Source of the DNA: Melittangium boletus DSM 14713
GTDB lineage: Bacteria; Myxococcota; Myxococcia; Myxococcales; Myxococcaceae
Assembly: GCF_002305855.1 (NCBI RefSeq)
Contig: NZ_CP022163.1
Location: forward strand, 5,766,292-5,830,291
DNA length: 64,000 nt
Reading direction: 5' to 3'
A program made the position numbers and the translations under genes. Positions within the stretch are counted from its first letter, which is position 1; each line of letters begins with the position of its first letter. The notes under the pieces were generated by a model. It saw nothing but the letters and a program-made list of their open reading frames with translations. It was not told the origin of the DNA and searched no databases. This document shows positions 49,376-58,484 of the stretch, one piece after another.

Positions 49376-52210
49376 ATGCGTTCTGATACCCAGATGAAGT
49401 GTCGTAGTGGCATCCGCAACAGGATGTGGATGGCCTTGAGCGTGTTGATGCTCGCGGCCTGCGGCGAAGCACTCCCCACGGACGCCGACGGTGAGGAGCT
49501 GTCGTCCACGCCGGCGCTGTCCCCCCAGAGCACGGGCACGCGGCCGCAGGGCCTGGCCAGCGCCAACAAGGTCCTCATCCTGGCGGGCACCGTGACGGGT
49601 GGCACCGACAGCGTCGAGGCCCGCATGGCGCGCAACCTTGGCTACGGGGTGGAACTCGTCACCGACGCCCAGTGGGCCGCCAAGACGTCCGCGGACTTCG
49701 CCAACTACCGCGCCCTCATCCTGGGCGACCGCACCTGCAGCACCGCGCGTGGCCTGCTGAGCGCCGCCGAGCAGAGCAGCGGCAAGTGGGGCCCGGTGGT
49801 GGACGGCAACGTCATCATCGTGGGCACCGACCCCGTCTACCACGACGAGGACCAGGTCACCCTCAACTCGGTGCAGTTCGCCGCGGCGCAGGAGGGCAAG
49901 ACGGGCATGTACGTCAACCTGAGCTGCTACTACCACGAGACGGCGCCCAAGACGAAGGTGCCGGTGCTCAACCCCTTCGGCTCCTTCACGGTGACGGGCG
50001 TGGGTTGCTACAACGACGCGCACATCGTGGCCACGCACTCGGCGCTCAACGGGCTGACCAGCGGCGTGCTGTCCAACTGGAACTGCTCGGTGCACGAGGC
50101 GTTCGACTCCTACCCCGAGGCCAACTTCACCCCGCTCGTCATCGCGCGCGACCCGGCGTATGGCTCGCGGCTGCCGGGCAGCAAGGACTTCGCGGACGGC
50201 TCGCACGGCGTGCCGTACGTGCTGGCGCGTGGCGCCATTCCGCTGCGCTGTGGCGACGGCGTGATTCAGGCCCCCGAGGAGTGTGATGAGGGCATCGAGA
50301 ACGGCGTGCCGGGCACGAAGTGCTCGTCGGTGTGCCGCCTGAACTGGTGCGGTGACGGCAAGCTGAACCCGGGAGAGGAGTGCGACACGGGCGCCGCCAA
50401 TGGCACGGGCACCTGCTCCGCGTCCTGCCGCATCACGGGCCCCACCAACCGTCCCCCGGTGGCGAAGTGCAAGGACCTCGACCTGACGCTGAGCGCCACC
50501 TGCGGCGCGACGGGCTCGGTGAACGACGGCTCGTACGACCCGGACAACAACCTCAAGGAGTGCGTGCAGACGCCGGTGAACTTCTCCGGCGCGGGCAGCA
50601 CCTCCGTGACGCTCACCTGCACGGACACCGCGGGCCTGAGCGCCAGCTGCACCGCCACCGTGAAGACGGCGGACGTCACGCCGCCCACCGTCGTCTGCGC
50701 GCCGGACAAGACGTTCGAGTGCGTCAACGCGGGTTACTGGTACTCGCCGGGCGTCGCCACCAACCGCGACAACTGCCAGGTGGTGTCCTTCACGCGCTAC
50801 ACCACGGCCGAGTACATCCCGGTGAACAACAGCCGCACCTTCCCCTTCGAGGCCTCGGACGGCACCAACACCGGTCGCTGCACCACGACGGTGAAGGTGG
50901 TGGACACCACGCCGCCAGAGCTGCACATCAATGGAGGCGCGGAGGTGTCCCTGGCGTGTGGCTCGGCTTACGTGGAGCAGGGCGCGTGGGCGTGGGACTC
51001 GTGCAGCGCGGGTAGGGTGCCCGGCGACTACATTGCCGTCTCCGGCTCGGTGAACAACAAGGTGCCGGGCGTCTACACCCTCACCTATACGGCCCGCGAC
51101 TTCAACGGCAACACCGTCAGTGCCGTGCGCAAGGTGGCGGTGCTGCCGAGCGACGTGTGCGGCAAGGACGAGCCCAAGGGCGGCTGGATTCTGACGGGCA
51201 GCATGGCGCTGCCCCGCCTGCAGCACACCGCCACCAAGCTGGACGACGGCCGCGTGCTGGTGGCCGGTGGCTTCAACACCAGCTCCGAGCTGTATGACCA
51301 GGACACCAAGACGTGGACGGCCACGGGCAACACCCTGGGCGCCCACCGCGGCCACACGGCCACCAAGCTGCAGGACGGCCGGGTGCTGATTGCCGGCGGC
51401 GGCGCGTGCCCGATTACCAGCGCGACGGCGGAGCTGTACGTGCCGGCGCAGGGCAAGTGGAAGCCGGCGGGTCTGCTCAACACCCAGCGCTTCGACCACA
51501 ACGCGGTGCTGCTGCCCAACGGCAAGGTGCTGGTGGCGGGTGGCTTCACCAGCGAGTTCTACGGCACGGCGCTGGCGACGGCGGAGCTGTATGACCCGGC
51601 GACGGGGACGTGGAGCTACACGGGCAGCCTGGCGCGGGCGCGCGGCTACCACACCATGACGCTGCTGCCCAACGGCAAGGTGCTGGTGACGGGTGGCAGC
51701 AACGTGGCGGAGGCGAACGCGGAGAACCCGAACCTGCTGACGTCGGCGGAGCTGTATGACCCGGCGACGGGCAAGTGGACGAGCGCGGGCGAGCTGGGCA
51801 CGGGCCGCGCGTGGCACACGGCGACGCTGCTGCCCAACGGGCAGGTGCTGGTGGCCGGTGGAGCGGGAATCGACGTGGCCAAGAGCGCGTCGGCGGAGCT
51901 GTACAACCCGGCGACGGGCACGTGGACGGCGACGGACGCGATGAAGTCGCCGCGGCGCTGGCACACGGCGACGCTGCTGGAGAACGGCGAGGTGCTGGTG
52001 GCCGGTGGTTACCACCAGCTCACCGGAATCCAGGTGGCCTCCGAGCGCTACAACCCGGCGACGGGCAAGTGGACGGCCACGGTGGACATGAACGTGGACC
52101 GCTACCGCCACACGGCGACGCTGCTCAACAACGGCACGGTGCTCGCGGCCGGTGGCGCCAGCAACCATGACCAGGCGTCGGCCGAGTACTACGACCTGCG
52201 CAAGCTGTAG
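49376..52210 (+). CDS. Kelch/HYR-domain lipoprotein
   Basis: 944 residues from ATG 49376 with GAGGGAGGG upstream. Lipobox LAAC gives Cys29. Residues about 65-310 form an unassigned globular domain. Two Cys-rich repeats follow (CGDGVIQAPEECDEG, CGDGKLNPGEECDTG, the Myxococcus Cys-rich repeat type), then two or three HYR/Ig-like domains (about 365-590, TPPTVVCAPD, TPPELHINGG). Last come six kelch repeats (about 600-944) with the core HTATLLPNGQVLVAGG and AELYDPATGTW, enough for one beta propeller. A surface adhesin or carbohydrate-binding role is likely. A strong terminator follows. Confidence 0.82.
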   Translation: MRSDTQMKCRSGIRNRMWMALSVLMLAACGEALPTDADGEELSSTPALSPQSTGTRPQGLASANKVLILAGTVTGGTDSVEARMARNLGYGVELVTDAQWAAKTSADFANYRALILGDRTCSTARGLLSAAEQSSGKWGPVVDGNVIIVGTDPVYHDEDQVTLNSVQFAAAQEGKTGMYVNLSCYYHETAPKTKVPVLNPFGSFTVTGVGCYNDAHIVATHSALNGLTSGVLSNWNCSVHEAFDSYPEANFTPLVIARDPAYGSRLPGSKDFADGSHGVPYVLARGAIPLRCGDGVIQAPEECDEGIENGVPGTKCSSVCRLNWCGDGKLNPGEECDTGAANGTGTCSASCRITGPTNRPPVAKCKDLDLTLSATCGATGSVNDGSYDPDNNLKECVQTPVNFSGAGSTSVTLTCTDTAGLSASCTATVKTADVTPPTVVCAPDKTFECVNAGYWYSPGVATNRDNCQVVSFTRYTTAEYIPVNNSRTFPFEASDGTNTGRCTTTVKVVDTTPPELHINGGAEVSLACGSAYVEQGAWAWDSCSAGRVPGDYIAVSGSVNNKVPGVYTLTYTARDFNGNTVSAVRKVAVLPSDVCGKDEPKGGWILTGSMALPRLQHTATKLDDGRVLVAGGFNTSSELYDQDTKTWTATGNTLGAHRGHTATKLQDGRVLIAGGGACPITSATAELYVPAQGKWKPAGLLNTQRFDHNAVLLPNGKVLVAGGFTSEFYGTALATAELYDPATGTWSYTGSLARARGYHTMTLLPNGKVLVTGGSNVAEANAENPNLLTSAELYDPATGKWTSAGELGTGRAWHTATLLPNGQVLVAGGAGIDVAKSASAELYNPATGTWTATDAMKSPRRWHTATLLENGEVLVAGGYHQLTGIQVASERYNPATGKWTATVDMNVDRYRHTATLLNNGTVLAAGGASNHDQASAEYYDLRKL

Positions 52211-52264
52211 CCAGGGCCGCCCGCCCGCCCGGTGATGCAAACCGGGACGGAGCGGGGTTTCATA

Positions 52265-52318
52265 CAGGGGGCGCGCGCTCCGGGACGACTCCCGGGGCTC
52301 GCGCCCCCTGCGCTTTTT
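52265..52318 (+). terminator. Rho-independent terminator of the kelch gene
   Basis: A long GC stem (CAGGGGGCGCG at 52265 pairing with CGCGCCCCCTG ending at 52310, with an inner TCCGGGA/TCCCGGG helix) is followed by CGCTTTTT. Confidence 0.85.
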
Positions 52319-52337
52319 CTGGAAAGGACATACGCGG

Positions 52338-54323
52338 ATGGTTCTTCGGACGCTGAAGTGGGGCGGGCCCCTGGCGCTCGCCCTGGTGGGCGCGGGCGCC
52401 TCGTCCGCCTGGGCGCAAGCCACGACCGTGCCGGGGTGCACCCGGCCCCCGGTGGCCCTCGAGGACGTGGCCCCGGGGGCGGCTGGCTCCTCCCCCGCCC
52501 ACTTCCTGCGCGTCGGTGGGACGGTCTTCTTCTCCGCGGACGATGGCGAGCACGGAGTGGAGCTCTGGAAGAGCGATGGCACCGCGGAAGGCACGACGCT
52601 CGTCAGGGACATCTCCCCGGGGGAGGGCTCGTCGAAGGCGCGCGGGCTGATCGCGTTCCAGGGCGAGGTCTTCTTCATCGCGACCGATGGCGAGCACGGC
52701 AACCAGCTCTGGCACAGCGACGGGACGGAGGCGGGCACCCAGGTCGTCCGCGAGCTGGGCTCGGGCGTGGAGGGCGGCAACGTCGACGACCTGGTGGTGA
52801 TGGGCGAGCGCCTCTACTTCTCCGCCTCGGATCACGTGCTGGGCAAGGAGCTGTGGGTGAGCGACGGGACGTTCGACGGTACCCGGCTCGTCAAGGACAT
52901 CAACACGGGTGGGGGGAGCTCCATCTCCACCGGCTCCCTGCGCGTCGTGGGCTCCTCCCTGTACTTCAGCGCCTATACGGAGGCCGAGGGCTTCGAGCTG
53001 TGGGTGAGCGACGGGACGGAAGGGGGCACGCGGCTCGTCAGGGACGTGCTTCCGGGAGCGGGCAGCTCCAACCCCGAGCAGCTGACGCGGGTGGGCGACA
53101 CCCTCTTCTTCACCGCGACGGATGGGACGCGCTCGCTGGAGGTGTGGAAGAGCGATGGGACGCGTGAGGGCACGGTGCCCGTCACGGATGCCATGGGCAC
53201 GCGGGCGGACTCCTTCCCGGACGGGCTCACGGCGGTGGGCGACCGGCTCTTCTTCGGCCTGAGCGTTGGGGGGGAGGGCGCCGAGCCCTGGGTGAGCGAT
53301 GGCACGGCGGCGGGCACCCGGCGCTTGAAGGACGTCCGCGCGGGGCGCGAGGGCTCGGATCCGAGTGCGTTCACGGCGATGGGCGGGAGGCTCTACTTCA
53401 CCGCGGATGATGGCGTCGGCGGACGTGAGCCGTGGACGAGCGATGGGACGGAGGCGGGCACGGTGCGCCTGCGCGACGTGCGCTCGGGAGGCGAGGGCTC
53501 CGCGCCGCGCGCGTTGACGGCCGCGGGCGCGCGGCTCTACTTCGTCGCGGATGACGGAGGCGGCGCGCGGTTGTGGGAGAGCGATGGAACGGAGGCGGGC
53601 ACCCGGGGGGTGGCGTCCGTCCTGGCGCTCAACCCGGACCGGCTCACGTACACCCAGGACACGCTCTACTTCTCCGCCGAGGCGGCGGGCTGGGGCCGCG
53701 AGCCGCATGCCCTGGCGCCCGCCTACTTCGGCGATTGCACGCCGCCGCTCATCACCTGTCCCGAGGGCGTGACGGTGGAGGCCACGGGCCGTGCTGGCGC
53801 CTCGGTGGTGTATGGCGCCGCCCAGGCGAGCGACGACGGACCGGCCGCGCCCACGGTGAGCTACAGCCACGCGTCCGGCGCGTCCTTCTCCGTGGGCACC
53901 CACGCGGTGACGGCCACCGCCACGGACGCCGCGGGCAACACCCGGACCTGCTCGTTCACGCTCTCGGTCCGTGACACCCGGCCCCCCACCGTCACCTGTC
54001 CCGCGGACGTGACGGTCTCCGCCACGAGCGCCACCGGCGCGGTCATCACCTACTCGCCCGCGCAGGCGACGGACACCGTGTCCGAGGTCACCCTCGACTA
54101 CTCCACGCCGTCCGGAGCGGCCTTCTCTCCGGGCGCGCACCCGATCGAGGTCACGGCCCGCGATGCCTCGGGCAACACGGCCTCCTGCGCCTTCACCGTG
54201 ACGGTGAGCGCCGCGGAGTCCGCTTCCGGGTGTGGCTGCTCCTCGGGATTCGCCGCGTCCGCCCCGTGGCTGTTGCTTGGCGTGCTCGTGCCGCTGCTCC
54301 AACGACGACGCCCCGGCGCCTGA
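52338..54323 (+). CDS. ELWxxDGT-repeat/HYR protein with MYXO-CTERM tail
   Basis: 661 residues, AAAGGA before ATG. Signal peptide ending WAQA. About eight ELWxxDGT repeats (ELWKSDGTAEGTTLVRD and variants, about 65-450) build a propeller. Two HYR domains follow (about 465-630; CPEGVTVEATG, CPADVTVSATS). It ends Gly-Cys-Gly-Cys-Ser-Ser, a hydrophobic helix and QRRRPG, a MYXO-CTERM sorting tail, so it is probably processed and surface-anchored. It follows the kelch lipoprotein, but the terminator between them suggests a separate transcript. Confidence 0.85.
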   Translation: MVLRTLKWGGPLALALVGAGASSAWAQATTVPGCTRPPVALEDVAPGAAGSSPAHFLRVGGTVFFSADDGEHGVELWKSDGTAEGTTLVRDISPGEGSSKARGLIAFQGEVFFIATDGEHGNQLWHSDGTEAGTQVVRELGSGVEGGNVDDLVVMGERLYFSASDHVLGKELWVSDGTFDGTRLVKDINTGGGSSISTGSLRVVGSSLYFSAYTEAEGFELWVSDGTEGGTRLVRDVLPGAGSSNPEQLTRVGDTLFFTATDGTRSLEVWKSDGTREGTVPVTDAMGTRADSFPDGLTAVGDRLFFGLSVGGEGAEPWVSDGTAAGTRRLKDVRAGREGSDPSAFTAMGGRLYFTADDGVGGREPWTSDGTEAGTVRLRDVRSGGEGSAPRALTAAGARLYFVADDGGGARLWESDGTEAGTRGVASVLALNPDRLTYTQDTLYFSAEAAGWGREPHALAPAYFGDCTPPLITCPEGVTVEATGRAGASVVYGAAQASDDGPAAPTVSYSHASGASFSVGTHAVTATATDAAGNTRTCSFTLSVRDTRPPTVTCPADVTVSATSATGAVITYSPAQATDTVSEVTLDYSTPSGAAFSPGAHPIEVTARDASGNTASCAFTVTVSAAESASGCGCSSGFAASAPWLLLGVLVPLLQRRRPGA

Positions 54324-54360
54324 GCTTCCAGGGGCCGGGGCGTCGAGGGGTGGGACGCCG

Positions 54361-55932
54361 TCAGTTGCCGGTGTAGATGCCGAGGGCGCCGGGCACGTGC
54401 GTCTCGTCACTGCCCATGAAGCCCACCAGGATGCGCCGCGAGGGCGAGCTGGGGTCCACCTGGATGTCGGAGATGCGGCTGCCGCACAACTGCCGGCCGA
54501 ACTCCGCGCAGCTATAGGTGCGCTGCACGCCGTTCTGGATGCGGTAGACCACGCCCAGCCACCGCGCTCCGGCCCACACGCCCTCGCCCGAGGGATCCGC
54601 GGCCACCGTGGACAGGTTCGTGTCGCCGACGTTGACGTACTGGATGTCGCCGCCCTGGGTGTTCATCCGCGCGAGCCCCTTGCTGAACGAGCTCACCCAC
54701 ACGGTGTCTCCCACCACGGCCATGCCCGACACGTTGTCGTCCACGCGCTCGGAGGGCTTGGGCGCCCCGGGCTCCTGCACCAGGTCCGCCCAGATGTCGA
54801 AGCGGTTCCAGGCATAGGCCTTGTCCTCGGTCTCGCTCTGCGAGCGCCAGTAGTTCATGCCGTTGCTGCCGTAGCGGAAGCGGGTGGAGCGGTTGGCGCC
54901 GCCGAAGAAGGCATCCCCGCTCGGGTGCACGGCCACGCCGTAGTAGGCGTCGGTGAGCAGGATGGACTTGCCGCTGTCGTCCTGGGCGTTGAGGGCCGGG
55001 TGCACGTGCTCGAACACGCCGGTGCAGCTCAACTGGCCGTTGCAGGTGTGGTTGCCCGAGTAGGTCGCGTCCCCGCGGGCGAAGCCGTGGTTTCCGCCGA
55101 ACCAGACGCTCTGGGTCTTCTTGTCGTAGGCGATGCGCAGGATGTTGCAGAGCTTCTCGCGGCCGCGCAGCTCGGCGGACACCACGTTGGGGCCGGAGAA
55201 GATGTCGTAGTGCACGACGCTGAGGGTTCCATCCGCGTTGAGCGTCACCTTGTCCGCGTCACCGCTCTTGTAGCGAGAGGGGTCCGGGTTGGGGCCGTCC
55301 CAGTTGTTCTCGCAGTGCTCGTAGCCCTTGCCGGGCCGGCCCTCGTAGCCCACGAAGACGGTGCCCGCGGGGCCGCCCGCCACGGAGATGGCCTTGAGGT
55401 ACTTCTCGCCCCGGGGCTCGCTGCCGTCCGCCATGTAGCCGTAGGGATGCAGGCCATCGGCCAGGGTGTAGCGCCGCAGCGTGGTGGCGCCCGGCGTGAG
55501 CAGGAACAGGCCTTCCTCTCCACCCGCCACCCAGATGTTGCCGCCCTCGTCCGCGGTCACGCCGTAGATGCGCCGCGGCCCGCCGTGCTGGGTGCCGAAG
55601 AACTGCCAGCCCGGCGTCGTGGGGAAGGTGATCTCCGCCTCGGGAGGCGGAGTGGGCGGCGGCGTCACCGGATCCGAGCCGCCGTCGCCGCCATCGCCCG
55701 AGCCGCCGTCTCCCGTGCCTCCATCACCCCCCGTGCCGCCGCCCCCCGTGCCCGGGTCCGGATTGGGGAGGGGCAGGGGTTTGTCGGGTTGAGGCGCCTG
55801 CTCTCGCGGCGTGTCCAGTCCCGGATTGTTCTGCTCCGGGGGCTCCGGTGGCTGGGTGATGTCCTGCGTGCAACCCACCCAGACCGCGCCCGTCATCATC
55901 GCCGCCGCCGCCCACTTCCATCGAGCCTTCAT
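54361..55932 (-). CDS. Beta-propeller lipoprotein
   Basis: 523 residues from ATG 55932 (a GTG at 55944 would add four). Lipobox VGC gives Cys21. A Pro linker with (Gly-Asp-Gly-Gly)n repeats runs to about residue 100. The rest shows two-component-regulator-propeller-like blades (GNIWVAGGEEGLFLL, VSSFSKGLARM, EGVWAGARWLGVVYRI). Family not named. It converges with the ELWxxDGT gene. Confidence 0.65.
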   Translation of the reverse strand: MKARWKWAAAAMMTGAVWVGCTQDITQPPEPPEQNNPGLDTPREQAPQPDKPLPLPNPDPGTGGGGTGGDGGTGDGGSGDGGDGGSDPVTPPPTPPPEAEITFPTTPGWQFFGTQHGGPRRIYGVTADEGGNIWVAGGEEGLFLLTPGATTLRRYTLADGLHPYGYMADGSEPRGEKYLKAISVAGGPAGTVFVGYEGRPGKGYEHCENNWDGPNPDPSRYKSGDADKVTLNADGTLSVVHYDIFSGPNVVSAELRGREKLCNILRIAYDKKTQSVWFGGNHGFARGDATYSGNHTCNGQLSCTGVFEHVHPALNAQDDSGKSILLTDAYYGVAVHPSGDAFFGGANRSTRFRYGSNGMNYWRSQSETEDKAYAWNRFDIWADLVQEPGAPKPSERVDDNVSGMAVVGDTVWVSSFSKGLARMNTQGGDIQYVNVGDTNLSTVAADPSGEGVWAGARWLGVVYRIQNGVQRTYSCAEFGRQLCGSRISDIQVDPSSPSRRILVGFMGSDETHVPGALGIYTGN

Positions 55933-56130
55933 GTCGCTGCCCACCCGTTTCGTGGAATCCGGACGCCCCGTGGCGTCCTGTGTCCGTCCTCCATCGCAAT
56001 CCGAATGCCACGCCTACACGCCCCGGGTCGGGCCCAGGCGTCCACTCATGGACAGGGCATGGGCACTTCTGTTCCCATGATGGGCAGGTGCCGCCCCCCC
56101 TTGAGCCGCCAACCGTGCTACTCCGGACCC

Positions 56131-56832
56131 ATGGCCGGAAACGACGCGCGCGGCCGCACGCCGCTCTCCCTCGTCGGGCAGGATCCCGATCTCCTCTTCT
56201 ATACGCGCCAGGCGACGGGGCCGGGCGGGCCGGTGTTGGTGCTGGGCTCGGCCAATGGCCGGGTGGTGTGGACGCTGGCGCAGGCGGGCTTGAGCGTGCT
56301 CGGGGTGGATCCCTCCGAGCGCATGGTGCAGGCCGCCGAGGAGGTGCGCGGTGCGGAGTCCGTCGAGGTCTCGGGCCGGGTGCGGCTGCTGCACGCGGAC
56401 CTGCGCTCGCTGCGGTTGGCGGAGCGCTTTCGCGTGGTGCTCGCGCCCCACCATGCGCTGGGGCTGATGGCCACGCTCGAGGACCTGGAGGCGTTGCTCG
56501 CCACGGTGCGTCACCACCTGGAGCCGGACGGGCTGTTCGTCTACGACGTGCTCAACCCGCACGAGGAGCCCTCCGCGCCGGGCCACGAGGACGACGAGCC
56601 GGGGGCCGCGGTGACGCCGCGCCGGCCCGTGTTCACCTTCCACCTGCGCGAGCGCAAGCGGCCCGGGGCGCCCTCGGGCATCCATCGCCTCAAGTTCAAG
56701 CCCTTCTCCAGCGAGGAGCTGGAGGCGGCGATGAAGAGCAGTGGCCTGACGCCTCGCGAGCGCTATGGCTCGTTCGAGGGCAAGCCCTTCGACCCGGCCG
56801 ACGCGCACCACATCGGGGTGGTGGACGGGTAG
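56131..56832 (+). CDS. Class I SAM-dependent methyltransferase
   Basis: 233 residues from ATG 56131; the frame upstream is antisense to the propeller gene. Motif I VLVLGSANGRVVWTLA (Gly-x-Ala-x-Gly, slightly divergent), acidic Asp at the end of beta 2 (VLGVDPSERM), ADLRSLRL (motif II) and DGLFVYDVLNPH (motif III region). The acceptor is unknown. Its stop is one base from the convergent response regulator stop. Confidence 0.8.
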   Translation: MAGNDARGRTPLSLVGQDPDLLFYTRQATGPGGPVLVLGSANGRVVWTLAQAGLSVLGVDPSERMVQAAEEVRGAESVEVSGRVRLLHADLRSLRLAERFRVVLAPHHALGLMATLEDLEALLATVRHHLEPDGLFVYDVLNPHEEPSAPGHEDDEPGAAVTPRRPVFTFHLRERKRPGAPSGIHRLKFKPFSSEELEAAMKSSGLTPRERYGSFEGKPFDPADAHHIGVVDG

Positions 56833-56833
56833 C

Positions 56834-57523
56834 TCAGCGGTCGAAGCGGTAGCCAAGCCCCCGCACGGTGAGGAAGTGGACGGGGGCCTCGGGGTCCGGC
56901 TCCAGCTTGAGCCGGAGCTGGCGCATGAAGTTGTCCACCGTGCGGGCGCTGCCCTCGTAGGCGTAGCCCCAGGCGGCGCTCAGGAGCTCCTCGCGGCTGA
57001 ACGTGCGCCCCGGGTGGGCGAGGAAGTGGGCGAGCAGCTTGAATTCCTGTGCGGTGAACTCCACGGACTGGCCCGCGCGGCTCACGGTCTTGGCGGTGAG
57101 GTCCACCTGGACGTCCCCGAAGCCCACGGGGGGCTGGGCGAGCGAGGGATAGCGCCGGCGCAGCACCGCCTTGATGCGCGCGAGCAGCTCCTGCAGGCCG
57201 AAGGGTTTGACCACGTAGTCATCCGCGCCGAGGTTCAGCCCGATGATCTTGTCCGGCTCGGCGCTCTTGGCGCTGAGCACGACCACGGGGGTATCGCGGC
57301 CGCGCTGGCGCAGCTCCTTGAGGACCTCGAAGCCATTGAGCTCGGGGAGCATCACGTCGAGCACCACGAGATCCGGCGCCTCGTCGAGCGCGAGCGCGAG
57401 TCCCTGCCGGCCGTCCTGGGCCTGGAGCACGTCATAGCCCTCGAAGCGCAGGTTCATGGAGAGCCCGGCGAGGATGGCCAGGTCGTCCTCCACCACCAGG
57501 ATGCGTCGTGGCTTGTCGCTCAT
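56834..57523 (-). CDS. OmpR/PhoB-type response regulator
   Basis: 229 residues. Receiver (1-120) with acidic pair Glu12-Asp13-Asp14, phospho-acceptor Asp56 in LVVLDVMLPE, and Lys in VVKPFG. The winged-helix DNA-binding domain (about 130-229) has SVEFTAQEFKLLAHFLAHPGR and RTVDNFMRQLRLKLE with the usual end VRGLGYRFD. Its likely kinase is encoded at 58485-60011, same strand upstream, but a plus-strand gene lies between them, which is unusual. Confidence 0.92.
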   Translation of the reverse strand: MSDKPRRILVVEDDLAILAGLSMNLRFEGYDVLQAQDGRQGLALALDEAPDLVVLDVMLPELNGFEVLKELRQRGRDTPVVVLSAKSAEPDKIIGLNLGADDYVVKPFGLQELLARIKAVLRRRYPSLAQPPVGFGDVQVDLTAKTVSRAGQSVEFTAQEFKLLAHFLAHPGRTFSREELLSAAWGYAYEGSARTVDNFMRQLRLKLEPDPEAPVHFLTVRGLGYRFDR

Positions 57524-57720
57524 TGCTTCTGCTCTACCCCACCTCCAGAGGGCTCGGAAGAGGCCCGTTCCGTGAGCGCTTGCGTCATGCCGGTGCCGGA
57601 GTGGAGCGGCCCTGCTTCTCAGGAACCAGTGGGCGCTTGTGTCACGGTGATGTTGTTATTTACGCAGGCGCGGGCTTGTTGGTACTCGCTCCCTTGGTCC
57701 TGCTGTCTTGAAGGTTCTTC

Positions 57721-58476
57721 GTGCTGCTTGATATCGAGAAGTGCTGTGCCGTGCTCCAACGGCTTCAAGAGAAGGCTGGAGCGGGTTCCGAGACGGAGCC
57801 TCTCCGGGTGGCCGCCATCGCGCTCCACTTCATCGTGGGCAGTGGACATCTGCACAACTTCGAGGACTCTCTGGCGTGTTTCGAGCTGGATGCTCTTCCC
57901 GCGTCGGTGCCTTCCTTCGCCACGCGTGAACCCGCCCAGGACTGGCTGAGGCAAACGCCCGCCTCCGTTTCCATACCGGGTGTGACCATCGCGGGGAGAC
58001 GGTACTTCGTTGGTTACTCCCTCGACGATGGGGTTCGGTTCTTGATCCGTGTTCCCTCGCGAGAGGAGTTGAGCGCGGAATGGCCGGACGCGGATGCCCT
58101 CCTGGCGTCGAGTGTGTCCAGCGTCCTTCGCGCGGGGGCTCGCTTCACCTCCGCCGAGGAACGGGAATCCCTCCAGGTCATCTTGCTGGCCCTCCATTTC
58201 ATCGGGGAGAGTGGTCAGTCGAGCGACCTCGAGCGATTCGCCAGGGTTTTCGATACCCGGGAGACCTTCCTTCCGCTTCGCGTCTTCGCTTCCCGCGCGG
58301 AGGCGGAGGTCTGGTTGAACGCTCATCCCAGGCCGCCGCATGGCGCCCGGATCCAGATCGCGGACCAGCGATTCTCCATCGGCTACGAGCGCGGGAGTCA
58401 CCTCCGGGTGCTGGTCCGTGGGCCTTCCCTCGCGGAATTGGGGCTGCGCGAGTCATACGAGGAATCAGGCGAATAG
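57721..58476 (+). CDS. Internally duplicated protein, function unknown
   Basis: 251 residues from a GTG. Two halves of about 120 residues resemble each other: EPLRVAAIALHFIVGSGHLHNFEDSLACFEL with ESLQVILLALHFIGESGQSSDLERFARVF, then FATREPAQDWLRQTP with FASRAEAEVWLNAHP, then IAGRRYFVGYSLDDGVRFLIRVPS with IADQRFSIGYERGSHLRVLVRGPS. No signal peptide or membrane segment. Not recognised as a named family. It lies between a response regulator and its kinase on the opposite strand. Confidence 0.65.
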   Translation: MLLDIEKCCAVLQRLQEKAGAGSETEPLRVAAIALHFIVGSGHLHNFEDSLACFELDALPASVPSFATREPAQDWLRQTPASVSIPGVTIAGRRYFVGYSLDDGVRFLIRVPSREELSAEWPDADALLASSVSSVLRAGARFTSAEERESLQVILLALHFIGESGQSSDLERFARVFDTRETFLPLRVFASRAEAEVWLNAHPRPPHGARIQIADQRFSIGYERGSHLRVLVRGPSLAELGLRESYEESGE

Positions 58477-58484
58477 CGTTCGCC

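Noticed and set aside
54232..56130. Upstream part of an 866-codon plus-strand frame
   Set aside because: Antisense to the propeller lipoprotein; the methyltransferase domain begins at 56131.
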